DNA from: Nephromyces sp. MM_2019
Taxonomy: Eukaryota; Apicomplexa; Aconoidasida; Nephromycida
NCBI GenBank assembly: GCA_015657535.1
Contig: JADHZB010000067.1
Span: 1-24,012, forward strand
Reading direction: 5' to 3'
Length of the DNA stretch: 24,012 nt
Shown: positions 12,465 to 22,030 of the stretch, one piece after another
Layout: the number at the start of each line of letters is the position of its first letter
How positions within the stretch are numbered: position 1 is the stretch's first letter
Notes under the pieces: model-generated
The model's input: only the letters and a program-made list of their open reading frames with translations
Databases searched by the model: none
What the model was told of the DNA's origin: nothing
Position numbers and translations under genes: made by a program

Positions 12465-13650
12465 TTACTGTATAAATTCATCTCTTTCACACATGTCATA
12501 TTGTAGCCATGGATGATTCTAAAGACAAAAAGTATACTATTCATGATTTTTTAAGCAAACATCAAGAAGTTTGATTCATTATGAACATATTCATAAATGA
12601 TGTCGAAACAGCATAATCAAAAATATTAATACGAAGTTAATATATATATATATATATAATAAATACCATTAACAAATTGGCTTGAGGTCGTTTTGATTCA
12701 TCAATTAATAGGCTGTAAAATTAAATGGATATAAAAAATTATATGTTAAGAAAGTCAGATTTTTTTTATTTGTAGGAACATTGTTTTATATAATGAAATC
12801 AACTCAAACACAGAGCTTGAAATTATACCAATTTGAAACAAAGTCTTTCCAGTCATCAGAAAAGTCTGTCAATTTCAGTACATCAAGATCTGATTAGAAA
12901 ATAATACAGCTTAAGTAAATATATTTCTAACAAGAAAAATTATATAAAAAAATAAAAATATAAATAAAAACGAAATAAGGTAATAATCTACCAATACTTA
13001 TTCAAATCTCATGATAAAACAAATACAAAATTGCCTCGAAAGTGCACACTAATACACATTTAAAATATATCCAATTATACACTGGGGTATCTCTTCCGGA
13101 TATTCTCCTCCCCTGGGGAAAGGGTGTTCCTTTAAAATTGTATTTTACATAAGGTGATAATCAATCATATTTCATGAACAATTACCCCCATTGTAAGTTC
13201 ACACACTGTAACACCCAAGCCCCAAATGTCAACAGAGTATGAGTAACAACTAGAGTTCGAGCAAAATCTTTCTGGGCTCCTAAGTGAAAATCCTTAATTA
13301 TCAAAGTCATGTGTTTATAATACATAGAAGCTAAAGTCCTGAACTTTAGTCATAGGCACAAAATTATTGTAGACATACATGTACATTTTAGTCCCAACGA
13401 ATGTCATATGATCAGATTCATTTAAAAGAGATCGACTTATGCCAAAATCAGATAACTTTACTGAGCCTGTAAACAATTATGAGCTTAGTTAGGGTTTATA
13501 AAACTTTTATTCATTTTACTATCTCATGAGTTTTTGGAAATAATGCGAAAATTTGAGTGAAATGGAATTCATTGGAAAATCATTATGATATTTATCTGTT
13601 AAGCTTAGTTATACTGTAATACAGCATAATTTAAGATTTTATTAAATCAG

Positions 13651-13681
<31 letters not shown>

Positions 13682-15248
13682 CTCTTGTCCTACCATTTGA
13701 ATTAATAAGGATGTTGTGTGGTTTCAAGTCTCTATGAATGCATTTATTAAAATGAAATATCATCAATCCATCGAGTACCTGAAGATTTTTGATAATATCT
13801 TAAGTGTTTGTTATGTCGGTGAGATCGTGTGAAAGAAAAATGTTGAAATATAGTAACTTTATTCAATCAATTTGACCTGAAAGACCATATATTTGACTAA
13901 TCTCTCGCTAATTGTTTTATTCTTTATTTTAACCATCTCAATGAGTTTACTTAAGCTTCCGTATTTCATGTATTCTAATACTAAGTGCACACATTGCCCA
14001 CGTGCATTCGATGTTGCATATGCTCCAAAAAATTGTAAAAGTGTTGGTGAATAATTTGTCAATTTTAGGTGTACCTAGAAAGCAAAAAATTCAAATAGAA
14101 TAGAAAACTTCAGAAACTTTGCGGAGGTATTTTTGTGTTGCAGGTTATGTTTTTTGAATTATTTTCGAGAAGATGATACAGAGTTATTTAATTTATACAA
14201 ATGTTGAATATTTAGGGATATCGGAATACATGGGATCATAACATCTATTGCTATTTCTCATTTTTAAGATTATAAATATAATTGTTTTGGCAGTATGTAA
14301 AATTGTATAATATACGTAACACCATGATTTCAGATGATAATTGTGATCGATTATTTCTTGTTATGTCATCTAGGTCTTGATTTTTTGTAGAAAAAGTTCC
14401 AACATTTATCTCCTGTTTTGAGAAATTAATGTGCATATAAATAAATGATTGCCTCTCCGATTAATATATAAAAGCTATATACATCTATTTCTTTTAAATT
14501 CCTCAGTTATAGCTCAATATATTATCTTTTTTTAATTTGAGCTCTCTTGATGGTTGTGAAATATAAAACTTTGAAACATTGAAATTTTAATTTTAATTTG
14601 TTAGGAACCTGCCTTAATTGCAAAAGAAATACCGGATTCTCTATGAGTTGCCTGATATACATAAGAACTCCTTCCTTTTCCTATGAATTTGTCATATTCA
14701 ATCTAAGTTTAAATAAATTTTAATAATATTGATATAATTATGATTTAAGATTGATAAGCTTTTATATTATGCTGGGAAATTAAATGATTCAAGGTATCAA
14801 ACAAATATATCTTTTTAACTTTTGAAATTTTGCCTGACTTGAATGTTTCAAGTCTTAAACTATATATTTATCTATTAATCAAAAGTTCACTATATTTAGC
14901 AGTATCTTAACAACTAGACATATTATCTCTTAAACTTAACTTGCAAATAAAGCTTCATTGTATAAGGATTTTTACATGGAAATCATCCTTTGATATTTTT
15001 AAGTGATCATTAATCCCACGAGAGGTATCTAAACCACTCAACCCATCACTCGAAATTGTAATTCCAGTTGGAATGTGAAGTAAAGTGTTTGTAGAAACTG
15101 AGGACCATGCTGGTGGAGACTTGATAGAAGGTAATACAATTGGTGATGCATTTAGATATGCACCTGTCCTATCCAGATGTGCTGTACATGTGGTTGGAGA
15201 ATCCCCCAAATTGGGGGATGATAATATTATCGAGTCAAGTGAAGTCAT
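12465..15248 (-). CDS. MAPKK/STE-like protein kinase, 11 exons
   Basis: A predicted dual-specificity or Ser/Thr kinase of the STE group. Exons in reading order: 15248-14976, 14702-14613, 14412-14323, 14074-13877, 13778-13694, 13466-13379, 13279-13186, 13129-13081, 12889-12829, 12712-12667 and 12518-12465. Phases match throughout, giving 375 residues and TAA. The first 91 residues are a Ser/Pro/Thr-rich head. The kinase core has GKGRSSYV (99-106), FAIK (Lys121), the helix-C Glu149, LVLEYMKYGSL (hinge), HRDLKPHN (Asp234), DFG (Asp252), an activation segment ending VGTKMYMSPER, and DIWGLGV (292-298), then a short C-lobe ending NHPWL. All key catalytic residues are present. The third glycine of the Gly-rich loop is Ser104. 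LVLEYM..GSL, MSPER and the overall length point to the MEK/STE7-like class rather than CDPK or MAPK. The intron after residue 121 needs a GC donor. The exon 3 donor (ATG|GTGTTA) is chosen by phase and is less certain. Confidence 0.9.
13651..13678. repeat. (TA)14 microsatellite in a kinase intron
   Basis: An uninterrupted TA run inside the intron between exons 5 and 6 of the kinase gene (13467-13693). A shorter run sits at about 12638-12657 in the second-last intron. These are the only simple repeats seen in this gene; it has no CA/TG arrays. Confidence 0.9.
15201..15219. repeat. Perfect 19-bp palindrome in kinase exon 1
   Basis: ATCCCCCAAATTGGGGGAT reads the same on both strands around a central A, 29 nt inside the start of the kinase coding sequence. 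It encodes the end of the SSPNLGD segment. As RNA it could form a hairpin near the 5' end of the mRNA. It may be a protein-binding or structural element, or a coincidence of coding sequence. Confidence 0.7.
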
Positions 15249-17158
15249 AAATTTTAAATTTTGTTTCCTTTTTTTTACTTGGTGATAAAGAAGACAGGAG
15301 GTAAATTTTTAAATATTAAAAAAATTATATATTTTATTTCAAATCAAGGGTAATGCTAAAGGTTGACAAAGTGTGACATAAACAATTTTATAAAAAATGT
15401 CTCTTTTTCGTTTCTACATTTGATAGATACATACATTTACGCAGGAATAGGAATGCTTAATTAAGAATTTTAAGATATGTGAGAAACAATATATTACGTA
15501 TAGTTTACTGTCATATGAAACTTCAGTTAAGTTACAAAACTAGCTAGCAACTTTGTTTATTTCGGATATTCGGATCTTGCAAATTTATTGAAATTAGCAA
15601 ATTACAAGATGTAAATCAATCTAAACTTGATTGAGTCAAAAAACATAAGCATTCTTGCTTAGGAATTTTCGGAAACGAAAATAATGAATTATATAACAAA
15701 AATTCCTAGTCAGCAATAATGAAAATATCACTCACTTTTTTTTTCAAATGAAACTCTACAAAATTTTGGAAACAAAACTTTATGAGTTTATTATAATGTT
15801 TTTAAATCAGAAAATCGAAAAACCAATGCACCAAATAACAAATTGCTGTCATAAGAATACCATTTTATGTGTCAAAATATGGAACTTTTCAAAATTTAAA
15901 ATAATTTTGATTTATTTGTTAAATATTTCTTTAAACGAGAATCAAAGTATTCAACTTTTAAATTCAAATCATACAACAAGATTTTATTAAACTTTCTAAC
16001 CAAAAAGGTACCCATGTGTGTGCTAGTAAAATTGAGGTTTAGTTGAAGTGGATTGGTACTCATTGATTGTTAGTTATAAAGTTACAAAATTCTGTGACAA
16101 GAGCTGTTTTTTAAGATGTGTCCAATATAATATTTTTGGAAAACAAAGTTTTCACTACTGAGCAGGTCAGGCAGTAAATCTACAAAGAATGACTTAGTAA
16201 TTGGACATAAAGCAGCCAAATTGAAAGTCGCCTCGAAATATTTTTACAAAATGAGGATAGTAATAATTTGAAGACTATGAATTCTAATGTATTACAAAGA
16301 CACAAATCCTTCGAGTTATTACCATTATAAAAAAATATTATTCTAGCGAAATGTTATGAATGGATAAAAGTGATTAGCCTAAAATTCTAATAATTCTTAC
16401 ATTATTGCACTTACATTTGTTCAAAATAGATTGAAACTTACTAAATCCTTTAAGACATGAGACAGCTAGTAAGGGATGCAACCAATTTGTAAATATTCAA
16501 CATGTACACACGAGTACACTTATTGTTTTAGAAATTTCAAAAGGCAAAGAACCACCCAAAAGCTAAATCTAAAATACAAAATAATGGTTTGTATTCATAA
16601 ACCAGTCTTTTTAAGCAAATGCTGATACTAGAGGCCTTAATTTTACATCATAAATAATGCCTTTTTCGAGTCATATAGTGAATTGGGTGAAATGTAAAAA
16701 GACAAAAAATTGTAATAAAGCAGTTGTAATATAATTAATTTCAAACAAGAAAAAATTCCGTAAATACTTGAAATAGTAATGCTAATGAAACTGTTTTCAA
16801 TAATGAATTCTGTGGTTTATCATTTGCTTAAAATACAATTAGAAAATAATTTCTGTTTACAGATAAATATGTAGATATCAATGCTAGTTACTTGTAAATC
16901 TTGAAAGTTAAGAAAAATTGAAATAATTTAGAATACACTTACGAAGCAGTTGATTTGTTAAATATTATAAGCAATGCTTAGTTGTCAACTGTTTAATACA
17001 TAAACAATGGCCCTTATTTTCATATAGAATATACGAGAAAGTATATACAATTAACTAATCAGGTATAAATGATTTAATCTATAATGTAACAAAGAGGATT
17101 AAATTATAGCTATTTCGTTATCATACTCTAGTTATAGCACAAAGCTCTCAATTGAAGC
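15249..17158. other. Spacer upstream of the kinase gene, nothing firm
   Basis: AT-rich sequence lying 5' of the minus-strand kinase. The plus-strand frame 15748-15990 (80 codons) is rich in Lys, Ile, Asn and Leu, has no recognisable motif and is not flanked by anything suggesting a gene. A short minus-strand coding-like patch near 16445-16530 was noted but has no consistent splice partners. Confidence 0.55.
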
Positions 17159-17239
17159 TTAAATAGCATTCATTGCATAAACTTGACCTAAAAAAACATT
17201 ACTAGCCAGAGCTGCTTGAATTTGCATCAAAACCTGATC
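17159..17239 (-). other. Possible terminal exon (26 codons)
   Basis: After a TAG acceptor-like site on the minus strand, an open frame of 26 codons (DQVLMQIQAALASNVFLGQ and a few more residues) ends in TAA at 17159-17161. Its amino-acid mix is far more protein-like than neighbouring spacer. No homologue is recognised. A second frame of the same strand across 17185-17290 is also open, so the frame choice is not secure. It could be the last exon of the candidate gene just upstream or a chance ORF. Confidence 0.25.
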
Positions 17240-17445
17240 CTACCTCATAACTAACTAACTGTGTATGAATTAGTTTAATATAGCCTGTCACTCTTGCTTT
17301 TGTTTGTGAATGTTTTTTGAAAATGTAAAAATAGATATTAAGATACACATCAATTAAGATACAAGTCTTGCCTCATAACTTCTGAAAACATCATGAAATG
17401 GTTTAGTTCAAAAATTATCACAAATTGTTGCTGCTACAAATAGTT

Positions 17446-18078
17446 TTAGAATAAACCATCAAGTTTTGAATCCAAGCACCTAAATATTCCATACATCATC
17501 AACGACCATCTGAGACACATTAAACTCTGGTTAACTATATTTTTTTAAACATATTTTCAAACAATGTGAATTGAACTAACATATTTGGAAAGCTTCAAAT
17601 CGTTATCCAAGTGAAAACAAGCATTTTGCTAAAACATTTTTTTTGTATTTGTACATATATTTTAACTTTACTACTTAACTTGATTTCATTTTATTGATAC
17701 CTGATGCTTTTTTGATACATTTGTCAAAAATAACTTGGTATATAAAGAATTATATAATTTTTGACTTTTACAGTTCACGAAATTGTATAATATTCTCCAC
17801 CAAAGTTGACATCACACAAAACCCATTATTAACTTATTGATCTATTTGTTAGAATTTAAATAAATATCTATTATCTACTGAATATACGTAAGGATCACAA
17901 CTTTTTTAACATAACAATGATTTATAAATTTCCCAATAAATATTGCTTAGCATGATAACCTCCTTACTACATAATTAATTTTATTTAATAATTCAGAATT
18001 TTCATCACCTCCTAAGTGACCCTCTCTTACTATTTTCTCTAGTTTTTTAACAATTACTCTAGTGAGTGTATTATATAA
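17446..18078 (-). CDS. Candidate unrecognised multi-exon gene (partial model)
   Basis: Tentative. Four minus-strand segments are coding-like, flanked by GT and AG in the right places, and all phase 0: 18078-17968 (37 codons, containing VIVKKLEKIVREGHLGGDE and then SELLNKINYV), 17733-17701 (LFLTNVSKKHQ), 17628-17581 (QNACFHLDNDLKLSKY) and 17526-17446 (26 codons ending CLDSKLDGLF and TAA). Two further segments upstream, about 18424-18386 and 18241-18211 (FKNPANEPIR), also join in phase to the first. No initiating ATG was found before the transporter 3' end at 18599, so the 5' end is missing or the model is wrong. In DNA this AT-rich, short open frames arise often, and only the 37-codon exon is persuasive alone. 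No family recognised. Confidence 0.3.
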
Positions 18079-18598
18079 CTTTTATTTATTTAATTTCAAA
18101 CATATTTACAAGGCTATAGTATATATATTATTTACATGTAGTGCAGTTTTGATATTTTTTTATATTAAATGTAATTATAAACTCGAGAATTTCTAATGTA
18201 TGGGGATATTTACTCTTATTGGTTCATTTGCGGGATTTTTAAAACTGAATTAAATTGTTTGTCAAATTATTTTATATTCATACATTTTTTAAATACTCAT
18301 TTAAAGTGTGGATTTATTATTTTAAAAAAGGACTATCATATAAATGTGCAATACGATGAAATTTTGTATAAATTTTTTACTGGGAATCCTCATTAACATG
18401 AATAATTATTACATAGACAATAAACTAAAAATTATATATTTGTTCTTGTATTTTAACTTTGGATTAATTTTATAGAAAGGGCTAAATTTTAATTACTATT
18501 TTAATAAAAGTACTTCACATGCAATTTAAGTTAGATTTTAATTATACTTAATTATACAGTAGGTGTTTGATGTAATTATAAATAATATGATTATTAAT

Positions 18599-20209
18599 TT
18601 ATACCTCTTGGACCTTATACTTCTGGACGGTATTTTCCCAATCTTTTGCAGCTTTGGCATACTTTTCCTTTATTTCCTTAGTGTCAACAAGATTCTCGTT
18701 AGCACTTGCATTTGGGATTAAAAAGAATGCTAATATAACTGCTAACAAAGGTGCAATCATGTGTGATATAACAATTAGTAAAGTTAAGTTTTTAAAGTTA
18801 CAACCAGCCTCATTTGTAGTTTGAATATCTAGAGCAGTCATCAAGTATGCCCCAATTAGCTTAGATATAGATTGGCCATAATTTGAAGATGATGCTAGCA
18901 AAGCAAACATAGTAGCTTCTATATCTTTGGGGCAAAGACGAGCATTTATTATAATACTTGGGATATAGTCGATCATATAAGTTACTTTATATACGATTGC
19001 ATTACCAAAAATATATGTTGCAGTATCTGGAATTCCTATAGCCACATTCCATCGATTAACTAGTACAATGTCGAATACTGAACCTAAAATTCTTAAAATA
19101 GTCGAAAACCAATAGATAAATCTAAATTTCCAATTCATAAATACCACTTGAAAGATGGCAAGGCCTAATATTTGTGCAATTATTCCTAGTACTTGTACCC
19201 ATGTTCGGTAAAAAGTTAAGCTAAAGTGTGGACCATCTGGCACACACTCTTGGTCTGCTGTATACCAAAAGTCTAAGGCACCAACTATGTTAATGTAGCA
19301 AGTTTGTCCAAAGAATTTATATGTATTTACTTTAGCTATGATAGGATTTAGGTAAGCAAAAGAAAGGCCAATCATAATTGCAGAAACTCCAGTAGCATAG
19401 ATAAGTTGATATAATTGCGGTAATGCTAATGCTGTAACAGCTAGTCCAATACCACCCACTCCTGTTAAAACGGCCAATAACATAGGTTTCCAATCCTTTT
19501 GTATCTTGGCTCTATCCAGCTTAAAGTTTTTATCATCAGGTACTGTATCATCTATCATACCACCCATTGCTATGAATATTAAAGGTTGTATACTAAATGG
19601 TACACAAATGATATAAATCCACCTTACATCAATGTGATCTGCAGCAATCCCTACAAAAACTGCTGGGAATATCTGACCTGTTAGAGTTCCAAACCAAGAA
19701 TATGTAACTAGATTACCTTTAGTTTTGGGCCGGTATTTCATTTGTTCGACATATTTTCCTTCCAACAGTAAATCATATCCAGCAGTTTGCGTATAGATTA
19801 AAAAGAATAACAAGGCTGGAATATAGGAGTTTTGACCAGCGAACTCAAGAGGTAATGCCGCTAATCCACAACATCCAGCTGCACCAAATAAATTAAATAT
19901 GAATAAATAGTACGTTTTCTGATATCCAAATATGGGTAATGTATCACTTAAGACACCTATAAATCCCTTAGCTGTCCATGGAGTGAAAGATGCAGCCGAA
20001 TTCATTTGAAATTGGGCACCTTCTAATCCTATTGCTTTGTAATATGGAAATTCTGAAAAATCGCCAAAAAAATGTAATGCGCCTTTTACTCCAAGGTATG
20101 TGCTTGTCATTAGAAGAAAAAAAGGCCATCCAAAATTTTCTTGCAAACTCTTTAGGTACCGGTACATTGCAAAAGGGCTGAATTGGGATAACTTGCTTGT
20201 TACACCCAT
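18599..20209 (-). CDS. BT1-family folate/biopterin-type transporter, copy 1
   Basis: A 536-residue polytopic protein, uninterrupted by introns, of the BT1 (folate-biopterin transporter) branch of the major facilitator superfamily, expected to move folates, pterins or related small molecules across a membrane; the actual substrate cannot be read from sequence. About twelve hydrophobic spans. Family-type blocks: PWTAKGFIGVLSD (77-89, the BT1 Pro-Trp-x-x-Lys...Asp signature after the first helices), LLLEGKY (147-153), TYSWFGTLTGQ (169-179) and ATMFALLASSSNYGQ (432-446). The N terminus is short and cytosolic-looking; the C terminus (from about 505) is a charged, Lys/Glu-rich tail. The ATG at 20207-20209 is followed by a short polar leader and the first hydrophobic segment at about 30, matching the paralogue. 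It is a tandem paralogue of the gene at 22031-23665, collinear over the whole length. Length fits the family. Confidence 0.95.
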   Translation of the reverse strand: MGVTSKLSQFSPFAMYRYLKSLQENFGWPFFLLMTSTYLGVKGALHFFGDFSEFPYYKAIGLEGAQFQMNSAASFTPWTAKGFIGVLSDTLPIFGYQKTYYLFIFNLFGAAGCCGLAALPLEFAGQNSYIPALLFFLIYTQTAGYDLLLEGKYVEQMKYRPKTKGNLVTYSWFGTLTGQIFPAVFVGIAADHIDVRWIYIICVPFSIQPLIFIAMGGMIDDTVPDDKNFKLDRAKIQKDWKPMLLAVLTGVGGIGLAVTALALPQLYQLIYATGVSAIMIGLSFAYLNPIIAKVNTYKFFGQTCYINIVGALDFWYTADQECVPDGPHFSLTFYRTWVQVLGIIAQILGLAIFQVVFMNWKFRFIYWFSTILRILGSVFDIVLVNRWNVAIGIPDTATYIFGNAIVYKVTYMIDYIPSIIINARLCPKDIEATMFALLASSSNYGQSISKLIGAYLMTALDIQTTNEAGCNFKNLTLLIVISHMIAPLLAVILAFFLIPNASANENLVDTKEIKEKYAKAAKDWENTVQKYKVQEV

Positions 20210-21010
20210 TTTTATATCTCAAGTCTGACTTAAATTGATTTAGAAAAAATATTAATTGTACTGTTTAGTTAAAACTTTTATGTTCTGAATAAAATTATTT
20301 ATATTAGGAATTCTTAAGGTTATAATTTTGTAATAAAGATCTTTTTAAAAGAATAAATAATTATGTATATTTAAATATTTAAAATGATAAAAAATATATA
20401 TTGAAATGCATCCAATGTATAAAATTAGCTATTTTAAAATCAAGCTCGAAGTTATAACCCTTTTATTGCGAAAATAAATTCATAACGAGCTTTTTATCTG
20501 TCCAAGTAATAAATAGAAGATATTCATTCACAGTTGATAACTTCTTTTAATTGAAAATAATTCTTTTCTAAGTTTTGTTTTTGAATATTTTATAAGCGAC
20601 TTAAACAAGTTTTTCTTTTTAATTTAATTTAAGAAAAGATTAAGTATCTCTTCTTAATGAGCACCTACTTTTTGAATTTAGTTTTAGATGTTGTATGTAG
20701 CCAAGCTTGCAGAATTGAAAAATTAACTACCATCAAATTATGGGGATCAGGAGTAGTTCTTATGTATAGCAAATTACTTTTGATGCGAAAAGAGTTTAAT
20801 CCACATTAACATTATTGCTTGCAAGTTACAAAATATCTCAACTAAATAATAGCTTAGTAAACAACTGCTGTACATCTTGCTAGGCTTTAACGAATTTTAT
20901 ACTTCATTGCAACTTTATAGTTTTTTTTTATACAAATATTTTATATAACTTTTTTAAGTCAACTGTTTAATCTAGCCTACTCAACCACCAATGCGTATTG
21001 CTATTATAAA
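20210..21010. other. 5' flank of transporter copy 1
   Basis: AT-rich, with no open frame of interest and no recognisable RNA gene. It is expected to hold the promoter and 5' untranslated region of the minus-strand transporter, but no motif shared with the upstream region of the paralogue was found by eye. Confidence 0.5.
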
Positions 21011-21276
21011 CTCTCAGACTCACGGAGCCTGTCTGAGTGAACACTAGACCCGTCTTACGACACTAGTGCAAAGAAGAACAGAAGCAATTCTTTGCGCTCA
21101 CTCTACACAGTATAGTGAGCACAATGAATAGTTCTGGCTTTTCGGCAACCCCAAGAAGAATCTTGAGTTCTAGACGCAAGATCCCCCCAAATTCCCTGCC
21201 AATTACAAGAAAACCCCCGAGGATCTTCAAGAAGGATTCGCTCTTGAAGATTGTCACTTCGAAGCAAAAAGACTAG
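21011..21276 (+). ncRNA. Candidate structured RNA: GC-richer island with five hairpins
   Basis: An island clearly richer in G+C than its flanks contains five perfect inverted repeats in a row: 21013-21019/21031-21037 (7 bp, loop 11), 21042-21047/21063-21068 (6 bp, loop 15), 21096-21102/21114-21120 (7 bp, loop 11), 21160-21165/21177-21182 (6 bp, loop 11) and 21223-21232/21242-21251 (10 bp, loop 9). In AT-rich genomes such islands are typically structured RNA genes. It does not match tRNA, spliceosomal, SRP or RNase P signatures that I can recognise. The strand is not determined; plus is given because the overlapping ORF lies there. A coding or mobile-element origin is also possible. Confidence 0.4.
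21124..21276 (+). CDS. Short basic ORF (50 residues) inside the GC-richer island
   Basis: ATG to TAG, 50 residues, rich in Arg, Lys, Ser and Pro (for example TPRRILSSRRKIPPNS and RKPPRIFKK). The frame is open upstream to 21067. No family is recognised and there is no signal peptide or membrane span. The minus strand is also open over 21063-21257 with a hydrophobic translation, so openness may only reflect the lower stop density of GC-richer DNA. It overlaps hairpins D and E. A real small protein, an exon of something larger or a chance frame are all possible. Confidence 0.25.
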   Translation: MNSSGFSATPRRILSSRRKIPPNSLPITRKPPRIFKKDSLLKIVTSKQKD

Positions 21277-22030
21277 AATATGTATGTAGCAAAAACAATT
21301 AGATTTTCTTTTACGTTTTTAAGAACTCTTTTCCTTTTTCCTTCCCTTAACCGACTAACTTTCTTTAACTCCCTAACTAAATTAATACGTTTTCTTTGTT
21401 AACCGACTCCCCGTTATTGGGGCAACATTCATGTGCTCGCAAAGCTCGCACTAGTTTTCCTACACACTACTCATTCGATACATCGTTATCTACAGTTTAC
21501 TACTCAATTCTAAGAACGTTTCATGAACAAGTTGTAATTTAATTTTTTTTTCTCGATAATTAAATACTTAATTGTTATAACAATTATATATCAAAACAAT
21601 AACAATCCAATCTCTTGGTAGTAGGCTTGTTTATAAATAAATTTTACTAAAAATTTCTTTACGCTCGAGTAATAATTAATTTAAGCAAGATTCATGAAAG
21701 TTTAATAAAATAAGAAATCTATATGAATTTTTATACAAGTAATCTATTTATTACTAACAATATAAATTAATTATGATTACAAGAAATTGAATTACTAAAA
21801 ATTTCACTTTCAAAGAAAATGATTCTACTTTTGCTATTACTGAATACTGTACTTCTTATCTATGAAAAAATATACTATTTGTGATCATACTAGTAAAAAA
21901 GGTTCTATATGTAAATTAATGTTAGCAAATTGTATAAAAACATAGAGGTAAAACTTCAGTTTAATTTTTAATTTCATCTAGAAATTTTTAATTTAAAAGA
22001 ATAATTTATTTAATAATTAAATTATTGCAT
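21277..22030. other. Spacer with a second small structured patch, 3' of transporter copy 2
   Basis: At 21347-21455 there is a C/T-rich patch with two copies of TTAACCGACT about 50 nt apart and two potential small hairpins: CCCC/GGGG at 21409-21412/21419-21422 (loop 6), and GTGC/GCAC at 21433-21436/21448-21451, which also pairs GC/GC inside. This may be the distal part of the preceding element. From about 21480 to 22030 the DNA is plain AT-rich and probably holds the 3' end of the minus-strand transporter transcript. Confidence 0.4.

Noticed and set aside
18196..18396. Plus-strand 66-codon ORF in the spacer downstream of transporter 1
   Set aside because: Asn/Ile/Phe/Tyr-rich composition typical of AT-rich spacer, no motif; overlaps equally weak minus-strand exon candidates.
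19968..20222. Overlapping ORFs within both transporter genes, such as 19968-20222, 19990-20181, 22680-22937 and 23305-23526
   Set aside because: Shadows of the long transporter frames in other frames or on the other strand.
21340..21420. Telomerase RNA template, because of CCCTAACTAAA
   Set aside because: The run does not encode 1.5 copies of a plausible telomere repeat such as TTTAGGG, and nothing else supports it.
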